In this document: positions 10,101 through 23,867 of the stretch, one piece after another | Layout of the letters: each line of letters begins with the position of its first letter | How positions within the stretch are numbered: position 1 is the first letter of the stretch | Assembly: GCF_035582795.1 (NCBI RefSeq) | Contig: NC_134367.1 | Span: 4,404,501 to 4,468,500 of the forward strand | DNA: 64,000 nt | Origin: Mycteria americana | Lineage: Eukaryota; Chordata; Aves; Ciconiiformes; Ciconiidae | Reading direction: 5' to 3' | Program-made: the position numbers and the translations under genes | The notes under the pieces: generated by a model | Told to the model about the DNA's origin: nothing | Databases searched by the model: none | The model's input: only the letters and a program-made list of their open reading frames with translations

Positions 10101-13100
10101 TGTAAGGACATAAAACCCAACTGTTTTTATAACCTATGTGTATGGTGTTGTGGGTAAGTGCCATAGAAAACACTGTGATATTGCAGAGCTGTATGTGCTG
10201 TGACTTTCTATTAAAATCAGCTTAAGCAAGAAACAATTAGCGCTGCATTCAACAGGAGCTGCAGTTACTGGGACACTAATAAAAGGTTACTGAAACAAAA
10301 AAATTTAAACATTATCTAAAGCCTTTTGAAATCAAACCTAGTCCTTGTCTTGGCTCTGGTGAAAGCTTTCTTGAGATTAAGTTAAGTTGCTACTTAAGTA
10401 CTTTACCCAGCTGAGATCCTTCGGGCACCCAAATCTGAGCGTACTGGCCTTGATGACACTTTCTCCCCTCAAAGTCACGGTGTGAATCAGTGCCAGAGCT
10501 CCAGTGTTCTGACTGAGCTTGCAGTAAATTAGAAGAGAAATGGCAGATACCTCCAAATACTTCAAACATTTTTTTCAATTGCTATCAGTTAAGTTTATGC
10601 TACTTTTGGAAAATAAGGAGCTTTTCTGTTTACGTGTAGGAAGATAATTACCTTTTCTTTTCTTGTTGGAGAGAATGCATTTTCTTCCTCTTGAGTACAT
10701 ATTCTTATAAACCCCTGTAAGCTAAGGCAACGCTCTTCCTTTACGTACAAGCATTGCATGACCCGCTGTGCATCATGGAGGTAATTTCTAGGAGATCAAT
10801 GATTGGACCGAGCCTGAAGCCAGTGGTTATCTGAGAGAAACTCAGAACTTGATGGGGCAAGGCTCTGATCACCCTGATTAAACACTAATGTTTAATTTCA
10901 GTTTAGTTTAATTTAATCCTGCTCTGAGTGGATGGTTGGATCAGAGACATCCAGAGGTCCTCTTCAAACTGGTTAAATCACTGCACCAATCTCCCATCCC
11001 TTGATCTTTGTACAAGAGACATGACAGAAAAGGTAAAGTAACCTTTTTCCTCTGTTAAACACCTCTATTTTTCCTCCCCAGCAGCTGCAGTAGGAATTAT
11101 CATCTCCTATCACATGCCTACATTTTCCAAACACAGCTAATTCGATATCATAGCTATTCATCAGCTCTGGTTGCTGTCAGTGGTTAACACGTCCGTTGCA
11201 TGACTAATATCTAATAGATACTCATTAACTGGGAAGTCAACATAAAGGAAGAAGACCACTCAATTCATCTTTTTGATTGCTGTTTGGAGGGACAGGGGAA
11301 AAAGAGGGCTTTCAGATATGTGAGTTGGACTTAGCGAGAAGCAGGAATTTTATGCTTGCTCTGTAGTAATTAATAGATGATTAATATGTAACTGTAACGT
11401 AGTCCAGGTAAGTGGAGATGGGCTGTGTGCCACCAGGAGGTAGGTGCAGGATATGACTGCTCAGATTACAGCCGAATCCTGATCAGCAGCAGTATCGCTA
11501 CTTGTGTTATTGTAGTGCCCAAGGGTTTGTTGTAAAGCCGGGCCAAATTAACACCTAACACCTAATGGAAGGGACAATATCTTCTGGCCAACACAAGGTA
11601 CTTGTCTGCATGTAAAGGAAAGCTTGAGAAATGCAACGACTGGCTGATGAGTGGGAATCTAGGCTGAAACCGGATCATCAGAGGTGGTAAAGATGTTCCT
11701 TGAGCACAGATGATTTAATGTGTCTCCTCATTTATTTGTTTTTGTGGTTATCAATGATCTTAATGACCAAATAGTTTTGTTATCAATTAAAGATTTGTCA
11801 ATGCTTTATTTTCGTGGCTTCAAAGACATCCTGTGGCATTAGATTTCACAGCCAGTTATAAACTGTACAAGAAGAAACCCTTTATGCATAAAATTGGCTC
11901 GTATTCAAGCTGGTAGAGTGGTTTATACAAACAATTAACTCATTTTGAAATTCTCTGTTTGCTGTGCTATCTGCTCGCATCCTGTGTCTCGCCCACACTT
12001 TGGCCCCAGCGAATGGCAGGAAGCAGGGGGAGAAGGACTTGGAGTCCCTGCTGCTGCCCTGCACCCAGCAGCTCCTGCCTGCAGCACTTTCCAAATGTCC
12101 CTCTGAAATTTCCCTTGCTTGCAGCAGACATTTATTTCCCATCTTCAGGAGGTACAGGGACGATTTGCTTCTATCCCCCTTCCCTCTTGAGTCAGGCTTT
12201 CAAAACATTTGCTCATTTTTTTTGCCCTTGCTTTGGAGGATCTCCTCTTGACCCATCCATGCCTTGCAGAGTGGTGCTCCAAGAGCAAGACAAATCGTCT
12301 GCGTAGTGCTTCAATGTCCTGATGCTCACAGACCCTCCGAGAGGCAGGGAGCTGGTACATGGCACCTCCTCACAATTGCAGCACTGAGAAACTCTCCTGT
12401 TTGCACAAAATTGGCGTCACGTTTCCAGGCAGTCTGTGTCCTCCCCTTTGGAAAATCTTTATTCTTTCTTTTTGGGACCATTGTAATTAAAATTTATCTG
12501 AAATGAAGTAAATTCTGAAGGTTGCCAGGAAGCCCTTGGTGTATTCATCCTTATCTCAAAAACAGTTGCCAGCTGCAGATTTGTCAGCTTCTTTCACCTC
12601 CAGCTACAGACACTTTTCTGACTATTTCTGCAGTAAATTAAGAGTAACTGCATTAGAGCGCTCAGAATTTCCAAAACTGAAAATCTACAGCAAACAGGGA
12701 GAAAAACATGTCACAGGTTTATCTGGAGAACATTTGAGAGTCAGTTCTTTGCAGCATCCCTTGGAAAATAAAAAGATAAATTCTCCTTGTGTAGTTTTAT
12801 CAGTCCTAGCTGTTAAAATTTGCAAATGCAAGTTTCTCATACATGGGCATGGCTTGTGGTTTTAGGTTGTGTATCACCCCTGGCTTCAACAGGACAACAC
12901 AATGAGGAATGCAGCAGTACACGAGGTTATCTATACAGTTGTGTGTACTCTCCTGGCTGATGCAAAAGAAGAGAGATACTAGAATATGGGGTGCTGAAAT
13001 TCCTCACTTCATGCTCTCAAATGCCTCACGAGGATGAAATTTAGCCCTGCAGCTTGGTCTCTGGCGTGATGAGGCTTACTTCTTTGGGAAGGCTTACAGA

Positions 13101-14605
13101 AAGCATGGTACAAAGATGAGGCAGCATCATTAAACAGGAGCAACCTCCCTGCAATCTCAGTTCTCATCTGCAAGCCCTGCTGCCCTGGGCCGTGATGATG
13201 CCCGCGAGGTTTGGGACCTGCCTCCTTGAGCCACTCGGCGGAGGGGAAGCAGTCCTCGCTGTGCAGGGCATCGCGCAGCGCCCATGGTTTCGGTAGCGGT
13301 GCAAGGTGACGTGGTAGGAAAGGGACTCGTGGAACATTGAGAGGTTGGTGCTACGTGCTGAAACGCCAGCCGTTAGCCGGCGGCTGCTAGGCCACCAGCT
13401 TGTGCTCCACCGCCCACTGCTTTCAAATCAAATTCGGTTCAGAAAACTGGTTTTAGCACTGATGCACTCAATGTACCTATATCCCAGGGCTTATACGCAG
13501 GGCTGCCAGGCAGGTTTGATAAGGCAGGCTGCAGTAATAAAGTCGTTTCCACTGTGGCCATTTGCCTGCTGCTGGGTAAAATCTGAAAAACTTGGTCATT
13601 CGTCATCTCATTTTAAGAACTCAAGCTCCATTTTTTTTTTTCTCACAAAGAAATGACTCCTGCCTATGACATTTTGTGTGCAAGAAAGTGTCAGAATTCA
13701 AAAGTATTAGAGAATAAGCGACTCAGAGTGGTTTTGATGAGAGTTGCGAATACGCAATGGGGATCCTAATTTTCAGGCCCTTTCACCTAGGTGGGGTTTG
13801 ATTTGACTCTTCTTTCTTTTTTTTTAAATAAGGAAAGGAAATTAATCATTTTTCCAAACATATGCAAATTCTGACCGCAGTGCAATGCAGTTTCCAGAAC
13901 TATCCCAGGCAGAGATTTCAGAGAATAACCACTGCTGAAGGTCTCCTCCTCCGAGACGTGTGGCCTCGCAGTGGTGGGGTGGGGGCAATGGGTGGGCGAC
14001 AGAAGCCCCCTGTCCTATTTTAACCTGAATGGTGCCTCTTAACCAGACCTGGTCCTTTCTGTGCTGATAACGTGGCTACAGGTGCAAAATGAATAGGCGT
14101 ATGTCAGGCAGAGCTCTTGAGTAATTTTTCTCTTGAAACAGACCATCACTGCTGCTTTTAACAGCTCTTTATTCTGGGTAAGCTGACTGTGCTGAACCCA
14201 GCTAGGGCTAGAAAAAGGAATTGTGGTCCTGCCTGTATTTCAACCAATGTGCAATCCTGCTTGATCATTTATTTCTTCTATAACAGCTTCTCCATCAATG
14301 CTGGAGGACATTATCCATTCTCCGGTGCTAGTTTGCAGGCCTTACTCTCTTAATTTTCCACTGCATAGAGTTGGAAAGGAATGACAGCCAACAAGTTAGC
14401 CCCAAAATGGATTACAGGGATGAGAAGCGCCAGTATCAAAGCTCAGCAAACTGTAAGGGCCAGGGGCTTTTCTTTCTTCAGTCCCCATTGAGCCCAAAGT
14501 AGACGGGACCATAAGAACGTGCGTCATCCCAGACCAGAAGAAAGAAGCAAAGGTCTGCAGGAATGAAGAGTCTGTCGTTCCCAGGATATAACCAATGGCC
14601 AGGTC
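7115..14605. other. intergenic DNA upstream of IL17A
   Basis: About 7.5 kb without a recognised gene. Open frames are short, overlap one another on both strands (for example around 11.9-12.5 kb) and show no domain. It contains a CpG-dense patch at 13185-13395. It may hold IL17A enhancers, but none can be assigned from sequence alone. Confidence 0.55.
13185..13395. other. CpG-dense GC-rich patch
   Basis: By eye about 20 CpG dinucleotides lie in roughly 210 bases at about 60% GC, close to the number expected without CpG depletion, while the flanking AT-rich DNA is CpG-poor. It is too short for a standard CpG island. It could be an unmethylated regulatory element or an exon of an unannotated transcript. 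No coding exon is recognisable. Confidence 0.4.
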
Positions 14606-15455
14606 ATAGAATCATAGAATCATTTAGATTGGAAAAGACCTTTAAGATCATCGAGTCCAATCGTAAACCTAACACTGCCAAGTCCACCACTAAACCATGT
14701 CCCTAAGCGCCAGATCTACGTGTCTTTTAAGTACTTCCAGGGATGACTCCACCACTTGCCCGGGCAGCCTGTTCCAGTGCTTGACAACCCTTTTGGTGAA
14801 GAAATTTTTCCTAATACCCAATCTAAACCTCCCCTGGTGCAAATTGAGGCCATTTCCTCTTGTCCTATCACTTGTTACTTGGGAGAAGAGACCGACCCCA
14901 CCTCTCTACAGCCTCCTTTCAGGTAGTTGCAGAGAGCAATAAGGTCTCCCCTCAGCCTCCTTTTCTCCAGGCTAAACAACCCCAGTTCCCTCAGCCGCTC
15001 CCCATCAGCCTTGTGCTCCAGACCCTTCCCCAGCTCCGTTGCCCTTCTCTGGACACGCTCCAGCCCCTCCATGTCTCTCTTGTAGTGGGGGGCCCAAAAC
15101 TGAACACAGCATTCGAGGTGCGGCCTCACCAGTGCCAAGTACAGGGGGATGATCACTGCCCTAGTCCTGCTGGCCACACTATTTCTGATACAAGCCAGGA
15201 TGCTATTGGCCTTCTTGGCCACCTAGGCTCATTGCTGGCTCGTATTCAGCCGGCTGTCGACCAACACCCCCAGGTCCTTTTCCGCCAGGCAGCTTTCCAG
15301 CCACTCTTCCCCAAGCCTGTAGCCTTGCATGGGGTTGTTGTGACCCAAGTGCAGGACCTGGCACTTGACCTTGTTGAATCTCATACAGTTGGCCTTGGCC
15401 CATCGATCCAGCCTGTCCAGATCTGTCTGCAGAGCCTTCCTACCCAGGTCACTAC
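14606..15455 (-). mobile_element. CR1 LINE, 5'-truncated, with decayed reverse transcriptase
   Basis: Reading on the minus strand, the copy begins in the reverse transcriptase C-terminal region ([17 protein letters not shown], then GEEWLES and [11 protein letters not shown]). It continues through [20 protein letters not shown] and [15 protein letters not shown] to the 3' UTR and ends in TGATTCTATGATTCTATGA at 14606-14625. Stop codons near 15225 interrupt the frame between RLNTSQQ and AKKANSI, so it is dead. It is the longest CR1 copy in the window at about 850 bases. Confidence 0.93.
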
Positions 15456-17897
15456 ATCCTGGGTGAGAGTGAAGATGTTTTTGTGAAGACAAGAGTACTG
15501 CAGTTTACTCTTTGACTTTGGGAGCATGATCAACCTTGTTTGTACAGTCCAATCCCTTAAAGGACACCACCCACAGCCCCAAATCACTGAGCATCTGTGT
15601 CTCATGCTCCCACCCACTGCAGGACATGAACACGACACAGGATCCCACAGTGACAGTAGCACACATCACATGAAAGAGTCAGGTCTTTGACACTTGTGGT
15701 TCTTTTAATATTTCTGTGGCCAAACTCTCACACATCCAGTAAGGGAGCAGTGGGCATTAAGCAAACAGTATCTATACCATATCAACATGAGACAATATGG
15801 ACAAAACCTTAACTGACGATAGTTCATCCAAACCATATCCATGGCAGATAGTCACAAAGAGCAAATTAGGATGTAAATTATTTGCTTGCAAAAGACTTGA
15901 TCAGATAACTGACTTGTTTCATCAGATAATTTATTTGCAAAAGATAATTCAAGTAGCTCTGCCAGAGTGAAGTTTTATTTGTAGCTGCAGCTGATGAGCC
16001 TCCTTGCCAAGGAGCTGTGTGGCCACAGTTCTCACAAATGTTGTTTATAAACCCTCCTTGTTCCTAATGGGCCAGTCTAATTTGGTAGAAGAGGTTATGA
16101 AGCAGTGCACAGAGGTCTCACATGGACCACGGAGGGACTGCAATAACCGTATTTTGGTCTTTGCTTCCCTGTTTCTCCTCTGGGAATTAAGAAATGTCTG
16201 GTTTCTCCACCAGAGAAGCTTTGGGAAATGGTAATGAATTATAGGCAATGGTGGAAATGTTTGGGCAGGACAGTGCATGAGGACCTCTCATAGGACACCG
16301 CGGACCCAGGGCGGAGTGGCTGCTCCCTTGCGATTCCAGACTGGGGATACCAATACCCGACATATAAAGGCATTTCTTTGCATTTGGACCCCTGTGTTTC
16401 CAAACACTTTCTCCCTCATGTGCCCAGATCCTAGACGTTCATACAGGAGTCTATTCTCCATCTCAAAAGCAATAGAAATATTCTGGTTGAAAAGTGATTT
16501 TCAAGAGAATTACTTGCATAATTTTCAGTTTGGAACTGCTGCCCTTTTTAATATGGATCGAATTCTCCTTGTTAAATGTACTTAAAAGCTTAAGAGAAAT
16601 TGGATTCCTGATTTTATAAAATACTTTTGCAATCAACCAAATGAGAATTTTGGATTTAGTCTATGGAGAGAAATAGATAATAAGTACCACAAATTGAACT
16701 AGAGAAGTGATATATGAAAAGTTTTAATGACTGATACCAAACTAGAATCTTTAGAATCTAAACAAACTTTTCAGTTTCATAAACATCATAAGATGAATCT
16801 GTGTATTATTTTTACTTTCCATTTGCAAGCTTTAATAGCAGGTTTGGTTGTGCAGGCTAGTTGTATATTTATTTGGACACGGTTCCTTGGCACAGAATTA
16901 AAATATCAGTTTTATCCGTCTGTCACTATGTCAAGTAGAAAAAAAAAATGATTTTATCATCTGTGGACTAAAGAGGTTTTTCACGTAATTACGACCACAT
17001 GATTATCGTGGTAACAGTCCAGAAACAATCATCTTTGCACCCAGCCTTCATCTCAGAAGATCTGAACCCATTTAAAAGTACCGATAGCTTTAAGTGTCTT
17101 TAGATACACCAAACCTTGAAATAAGACACACACGCTCAGGAGCAGAGGAAGCCGTTGCATTAGAGGGAACAAGCCAAATGGGGTGGGAGCACTGAGCTTT
17201 CGGAGGAGAGGCAAAAAGAAGTTATGGATGATGAAAGGTGGATTTTCTGATTGCTCTTCCTATTACCTGTATAAGCCATACTGTGCAAAGCAGTGAGAAG
17301 GTTGCATAAATATACAGGAGTTGCATGCCCAACTGTAAGGAAACTCTTTTCCCTGAAATGATAAGTTAAGGATTTGCTAATAGGTCTTCCAAAATAGTAG
17401 CTGAATTTACTTTCAGTTTTTTCATCTCTCCTTTTATTTTTGTTACTGTGAAGACTGAAATATTAAAATGAAATGTGCCTACACTTCTAGCCAAGGAGAG
17501 AAATCCTCTTGCTACTTCACACCAGCTTGCAAAGCCTACAAAAAACCTTCGGCACATCCCTGCGGAGACACATCACCACTGCCTTCATCTCTGCTGACGC
17601 TCAGGGGTTTCTCTGGGCCAGCTCAGGAGATGGGATTTAGCTCTCAGAGCAGCAGCGTGAGAGATGCCAGATATCACAAGACCTTGTGGTGCACAAGAGC
17701 TGATGACTGATAAGCAATCTACACAAGAGAAGCGGAAGGAGACAAGCAGGCAAAGTACCCAAATGTCTCATCATCCCAATCTGAAGTTTGTTTGCAAAGG
17801 ATTCAAGCAGGGTTTTACCATATAAAGTTACATCAGGCAAAGTAAAATGTTAATCAGATGATGGGGTGATTTCTTGTCTGTCTTATTTTCGTTCTTC
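15456..17897. other. intergenic DNA
   Basis: I see no gene. Open frames stay near 100 codons or below, with no domain, poly(A) signature or paired splice sites that I can support. Confidence 0.55.
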
Positions 17898-17902
17898 CTT
17901 TT

Positions 17903-18475
17903 TGTCTTGGTTTTGGCTGGGATAGAGTTATTTTTCCTCCTAGTAGCTGGTATAGTGCTGTGTTTTGGATTTAGCAAGAGAATAATGTTGATAACACGCT
18001 GATGTTTTAGGTTTTAGCTGTTGCTAAGTAGTGCTTTTACTGAGTCAAGGACTTTTCAGCTTCCCATGCTCTGCCAGATGCACACGAAGCTGGGAGGGGG
18101 CACGGCCAGGACAGCTGACCCAGACTGGCCCAAGGGCTATTCCATACCATATGGCGTCATGCTCAGTATAGAAACCGGGGGGGTTGGCTGGGGGCAGCGA
18201 TCGCTGCTCGGGGCTGGGCTGGGCTTCAGTCGGCAGGTGGTGAGCGGTTGCATCACTTGTTTGTCCTGGGTTTGGTTTCTCTCTCTCTTTGTTGTTTTCC
18301 TTTTCATTACATTTTTTTTTTTAATTATTATTTTATTTCAATCATTAAACTGTTCTTATCTCGACTCACGAGTTTTCTTACTTTTGCCCTTCTGATTCTC
18401 TCCCCCATCCCACCGGGAGGGAATGAGTGAGCGGCTGGGTGGTGCTTAGCTGCCAGCTGGGGTTAAACCATGCCA
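17903..18475 (+). mobile_element. solo LTR, same ERVL-like family, copy 2
   Basis: It starts TGTCTTGGTTTTGGCTGGGA and ends AAACCATGCCA. A perfect 5-bp target duplication CTTTT flanks it (17898-17902 and 18476-18480). It shares with copy 1 the GATAACACGCTGATGTTTTAG block, the TATTCCATACC and GCTCAGTATAG landmarks, the ATTAAACTG poly(A) region and the GATTCTCTCCCCCATCCCAC block. No internal viral sequence adjoins it. Confidence 0.88.
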
Positions 18476-19078
18476 CTTTTTAGCGAAGGAGGGCTTGGCA
18501 GAGGTTTTCTGCATGTGCGCAGGTGACTTTTGTTCTCTCAGGGGAGAGAAAAGGATGTTTTAAACGGGATTAAATGGCCTCATGCTCTGGCAGAACCTGG
18601 ATGTGGCTGAGGGAAGAGCAGATAAATGATAGTTGGTCAAGAGGTGGGTCTTGGTTCTTCTCCTCATGAGAGAATTATGAGGAGAAAGAGGACAACGGTG
18701 ATGCTTTTCCCCTTGGAAAGCAAGAACTGACAGTGGTCCTCCTTGACAACAATGCTCAAAAGCTTTTGGGTGATACACGTCTGGTTTTGAAAGACTGAGG
18801 TAATGAAGTGGATTACATCAGGCTTACAGAAGTCTTCTGTTTTGAATTTTTCAATGTGAATATATAGACATACATATTTATTTCCTCTGAAAAATGGCCT
18901 TTTGGGATGAATGCAATGCTTCCTGAAAACTGACAGTTGTGACAATTGATGCCCAATAAAATTGTGTTTTATTTTACATCCATAAATATTTTGCAGAATA
19001 TTCTCAAGGTGGATTTACGCCATGTTGTCATGTGTTGTGAACAGAGAGTTTGCTTAATGCAGAATTGCTGAAGGCTGT

Positions 19079-19142
19079 TTCTACGGTTGGACTCGATGAT
19101 CTCAAAGGTCTTTTCCAACCTATACAATTCTGTGATTCTATA
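19079..19142 (+). mobile_element. CR1 LINE, extreme 3' tail
   Basis: It carries GGTTGGACTCGATGATCT, AAAGGTCTTTTCCAACCTAT and ATTCTGTGATTCTAT, the last 60 or so bases of the CR1 3' UTR as in the 33.3 and 34.4 kb copies. This is an extremely 5'-truncated insertion. Confidence 0.85.
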
Positions 19143-20156
19143 AAGTGGTTTGGACTTTAAAGTGTCTGCAGTAAACACAAATTGGGTAACTTTTGTACTT
19201 TATGAAGACAAAGGAACTTGGTAATTACTAAGAATTATTTCTTTCCTGAATTTACTCATCGTTGCTCCATGTTATCTCTGAATTGTTTGGCTAACAAAAT
19301 GCAATGGAAGAGGATGTCTTTTCACTTAAGTCAGTGGAAAAAATCACATTAGCAGTGATGAAGTGAAATGAGATGTGGTGACAGTCAAATCATGTGTATG
19401 ACATATGTGTGAAAATGCTGCTGTCTACAGGCCCCTTTATTCCTGCTGTGTCAGGACTAAGTACCATGGTCTTGTCTTAACAGAGCTCAGCAGAGAAAGG
19501 AGTGAGATGTTGTCCTGCCATGCTTACTCCATGGCGGAGAAAGCCCAGCCACCTTCAGTTCAATGTTCAGGGTTATTTCCTGCTTTCCAGAACATTTCTA
19601 GGGGGACCAAAGTGACTCACAAATTCACTGGAAAGCAAAACAAAACATTTTTCTTTCTTTTTATAAGATAATTTAACATGGAAAGAAACTGGATTTTTGA
19701 TCCTTAGTGAAGCAAGATATTTTGTTCCAGATCATCACAGCACAAAATTATGAGTTTTCAGTATTAAAAAGACCTTTCCTTTTAATAGTTTTTTGTATTT
19801 TTTATTAGTTTTGATTTACAGCAGCGGTAAGAAATCTCTTGGTGGAAGCTCTGGGTATATTAACCGCTGAAATGCAGGAGGAACATAAGTATGGGAAGGA
19901 TATCCTTTGCTCAGTTATTCCAACACAAAGGATGCTTATTAAGAGGGAACATCACATCAAGAAGCTATATTAATTTCTGTCTTGTTTTACACATTTTATT
20001 TTTCCTCACATTGTGGGGCAAGGAGACATATATACTTGTTTCCCACTCATATTTTCGACAGGATTTTTCTGAGGTACTTGGCAGGACAGTTGGCTGAAAT
20101 CTCTTTTCCTTTTTAAGTTGTGGGACTATTTCCACTTTATGCTCGTTCTCCTGGGC

Positions 20157-20242
20157 TTTTTTTTGTTGGGTTTTTTTTTGTTTTGGGGTTGGTTTTTTGT
20201 TTGTTTGTTTGTTTGGGGTTTTTTTGTTTGTTTTTGTTTTTA
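20157..20242. repeat. T/G low-complexity tract
   Basis: T runs are mixed with GGGG and (GTTT)n blocks, including four to five tandem GTTT units near 20198-20213. It is a simple repeat with no coding content. Confidence 0.85.
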
Positions 20243-20490
20243 ATATAGCTGCTTTTTCCCCTTCAGAAAAAAAATATTAAAAGTAATAATCTATTTTTTG
20301 TTTTTGTTTAAATCTCAAAAAACCCAAACCAACTTCTTAAATTTTTTTACATTCAAAATCCATAATCTTAGAGGTGCTGGGAGAATCTCATTATGTACAT
20401 AGTGCAACCAATAAAATGACCAAAGAGAAGACAAGCAAAAAAATCTTAACAACTCTGAAAGGGTAAACTGGAAAACAAAAAGGCATCCAT

Positions 20491-20515
20491 ACACACACAA
20501 AAAAAAAAAAAAGAA
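20491..20515. repeat. (CA)n plus poly-A tract
   Basis: A short ACACACAC run passes directly into about 13 A bases. It could be the remains of a retroposed tail, but no parent sequence is recognisable beside it. Confidence 0.6.
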
Positions 20516-23500
20516 GAAAGAAAAGTACAGTATTTGAGGGGAAGGGCAATATTGGCTGGCAATACTGCACTTTGCTGATTCTGCGTGTTTCGGAGGAGGG
20601 ATGTGAGATGCCTGGGAACACTGTTTCGGGTGAACTGTGTGTGACGGGAGTCACTGGTTGTTACTAATCTCAATTTTTGGTTGCTTGGGAAGCCCGCAAG
20701 CACTTGTCTTACTTCAGGCATGTGTTTAGATTGGACTTCAGCACAAATCTCTTTGTAAAACAGGATTGAATTTAAGCATGTGTTGCACTCAGTCCAGAGG
20801 CAAGCAAGACCTGCTGGGATGACTTTTCCAGCCTTGCTTTCTGCTGTATGTTGTTGCTCTAGACAAAGGTTTTGGCTTCTGCTTGTCAGCAAAATCAATA
20901 TGAAAAAGGGTTCAGAGGATATTCTGTAAAAATGGACTATTACTGCTTTTCACGTGCCTGGGAAACATGAGTGAAGCTGTAGGGGAGGGAAAATACTCCT
21001 CTTGCTTGGGAACAGAATTCTGTATGGAGGTCCTACAAGAAGGCCCATGAGAAAAGAGCTACAGAGTTACAAGGTTTTGCTTCCCCCTCCATCCACAGGT
21101 AACGGAGTCACCGAGCAGCAGAGCGCCCATCTCTGACGCCCGTGTCTTCTGTAGCCTTGCAGGAGCTGCTCAGCTCCAGGAGAGGAGGTCAGATGAGAGG
21201 AGGCCACATTTTCAATGGTGAAGGAAGCCCTGGCTGAAAGACCTTCTGCAGGAAGTTCAGAGGTGTGCAGGCAGATTTTGGGAGGAAGACGCTAAGCAGA
21301 GATGGGCTCAGCCTGAGGATGCCTCATCCCAGACATGAGGACGTTTCCAGCACCCAGCACCCAGCAGGCTGCAGTGGGTGCCCCTGGAGGAATGGCTTCT
21401 TCAGGGATGTGAGTGTGTGAGCATCGAGAGCTCAGGGGAACACATCTCACCCCAGCTCTGTGAGGGACTGACCTCACCATAGCTCTGACCTCTCAGTGCC
21501 TCTGAGCAGGAATCAGGCTGTGCCTGCAAGGAATGGCAGCCCCAGGACCCAGGACTGGCCAAAACTGTTGTTACCTGGGTTAATCTCAGCCCAACTCGTG
21601 TTGGTGTAAGGGAGGCCAAGCATGGGCAGATGCAGTGTAGGGATGTGCTGGGACATGCCATGCCATACCCTGAGGTAGCACTGGGCCGGCAATGGCATTG
21701 CAGGGGGGGAGTGTTCAAACTCATGCTATGGCACACAAAAAAGTCTCAGCTAAGGGAAAGTCAGTTAATTTAAGTTATTACCAACAAATAACCCCTCCTA
21801 ACAAAGTTTTAACTACTGATTTGGATGTTGAAAAACAAAGGTAAACAATTAAGCTGACACTTAGGGAAAAACCTTCCTCCCTTTCCCCAGGCTCATCTTC
21901 AGCCCAACAGCTCTCCTCCCCCTTCCTCGTCTCCAGTCCCCTCGTTGTCACCACATGTTGTGCTCAGTCCTCCCAGTCCCTTTGGTAAGTCCTTCAGGGG
22001 TCCCTGCCCCAGTGTGCGTTGCCCATGGCTGCTTTTAGAGGTACTCCTTTGCCACAGAATGCCTCTGGATCAAGATGGTTTGACCAAGCTCCTACACATT
22101 ATCTTGGTTGCCTTGGTCAGATGTTTGTAGAGCCCTTGCCGGCCCAACAGGCCCTGGGCAGGAGGGGACAGGGTGGTCATGGGGAGCCCCAAAGCATCCC
22201 ACCCTTGTTTCTTTCCTTGAGGATTTTGTCCCCTGCTGGTGTTTTTCCTGTTGAAGCTTGAGTTGCTGCTGAACGCTTGGCCCCAGTCTGCTGTGTCCCC
22301 TTCCCCATCCAGCACAGCTCTGCCCCAAAGATGGGTCTGCAGGATCCACAGACTGGTGCTGGTCCTGGAGAGCTGAATACCAGGGAAGGGGTTACAGATA
22401 AGGATGTGCTCCTGGATACCCCCAAAAGCCAGCTCCTTGCATGGTAAGAGGGTTTTAGGATGCCATGGGTGCTGACTGAGCGTGACCGGCCATGTCCCTT
22501 CCAGGCTGTCTTTGCAGTCGCTGTCAGTGCTGTAGGACTTGCTCCCCATCATTGCCTAAGGGATGCCCTGGGTCTCCCATGAAGGGCTTGGTCCATGACT
22601 GATGCCTGCTGGAGGTGTCAGAGTAGAGAAGAGCTAATGGTCACCGCTGCCTGCCTATTAGCCACCAGAGCGTGGCTGGCTCAGCCAGGCAGAGACTTCC
22701 CCACTGCAGGGAGAGGGGTGCCAAGGGACCTGTCACGTCCTCTCCATCAGCCGTCTGGGAGACAGGTTAGTACCTGGCCTCCTCCTGGGAGGTAGTTTGG
22801 ATGCAGTGATGTGGTGGTGGAAGCTGAGCATGGACATGGCCAGATGGGTCCAACAAGTCTTAGGGACAGGGAATGGACCTTGGCACAAATTATTTCTCTA
22901 GCAGAAGTACCTCTTCTATGTACTGTGCTGGAAATGTTGGATTTCTGTTAGGACTGGTTTTTGTTTTGGATGGGATTGTATTTCCAGGCAACATTTCCTG
23001 CCATTAAAAATACGGCCTGAGAAGTTTGCATGTCCTAATGCTTGCTTTTCCCACTGTGTTAGGAGGCTCTGGCTATCTACTGCGTAACCCAATGCTGTAC
23101 CCTGCAGGCAAACCCTGTGTAGATGTGGTGTTACTGCAGGGCAGGGCTGAGGCTGAGCGAACCCAAGTTGTGTAGAGTGGAGGTGCAGTGAGATATGAGA
23201 CATTAAAAAAAAAAAAATCCCCTTTTGACTCATCTCCAGGAACTGTTTCAAACCGGGAGCAGTTTGCCTGAAACGCTAAGAAACCTCCAGGGATTTAGGA
23301 CTGTGAAATGCAGTTTCTCTGCCCGTGAAGTGGTTAAGATCCATGAGCTGTCAGTGATGACACAGTCCTTGTTCACGATGAATTGTGTATCTGGCATGAG
23401 AGGGAAACCTGGGTATCTTGGAAAAATTTGTCTTTTGACCTGAATTTACTTTTAGATTCAGCAGTGCCAGCAAAGCCATACAGTGTGCATACTCCTTCTT

Positions 23501-23579
23501 GCCTCTCAGAAAACTCCCATGACATGTGATGAGGACCTAAGAGCTGGTGTCCTTTGCTCTGCCTGTCACACACACATGA

Positions 23580-23867
23580 CCAATGAACAACGGTTTTAAA
23601 CTAAGGGAGGGCAGATTTAGACTGGATTTAAGAAAGAAATTTTTCACAATGAGGGTGGTGAGACACTGGCCCAGGTTGCCCAGAGAGGTGGTAGATGCCC
23701 CATCCCTGGAAGCATTCAAGGTCAGGTTGGATGGGGCTCTGAGCAACCTGCTCTGGTTGAAGATGTCCCTGCTCATGGCAGGAGGGTTGGACTAGATGGC
23801 CTTTGAAGGTCCCTTCCCACCCAAACCATTCTGTGATTCTATGATTCTATGATTCTGTGATTCTATG
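23580..23867 (+). mobile_element. CR1 LINE 3' fragment, second subfamily
   Basis: It carries GGTTTTAAACTAAGGGAGGG, TTGCCCAGAGAGGTGGTAGATGCC shortened in my reading to its core, GGTTGGACTAGATGGCC and a terminal (GATTCTATGATTCTATG)n tail. It differs from the copies at 3.4, 14.6, 32.7 and 34.1 kb (for example GGACTAGATGGCC where those have GGACTCGATGATC) and matches the copy at 40.8-41.4 kb, so two CR1 subfamilies are present in the window. Confidence 0.9.

Larger units (their letters stand above)
18481..23579. other. intergenic DNA
   Basis: No gene recognised. It holds a 60-base CR1 tail at 19079 and low-complexity tracts near 20.2 and 20.5 kb. The 21.2-22.8 kb part is somewhat GC-richer, with overlapping open frames on both strands, which is typical of composition and not of coding selection. 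Confidence 0.55.

Noticed and set aside
14860-15486. A 208-codon open frame on the plus strand.
   Set aside because: It is antisense to a minus-strand CR1 copy.
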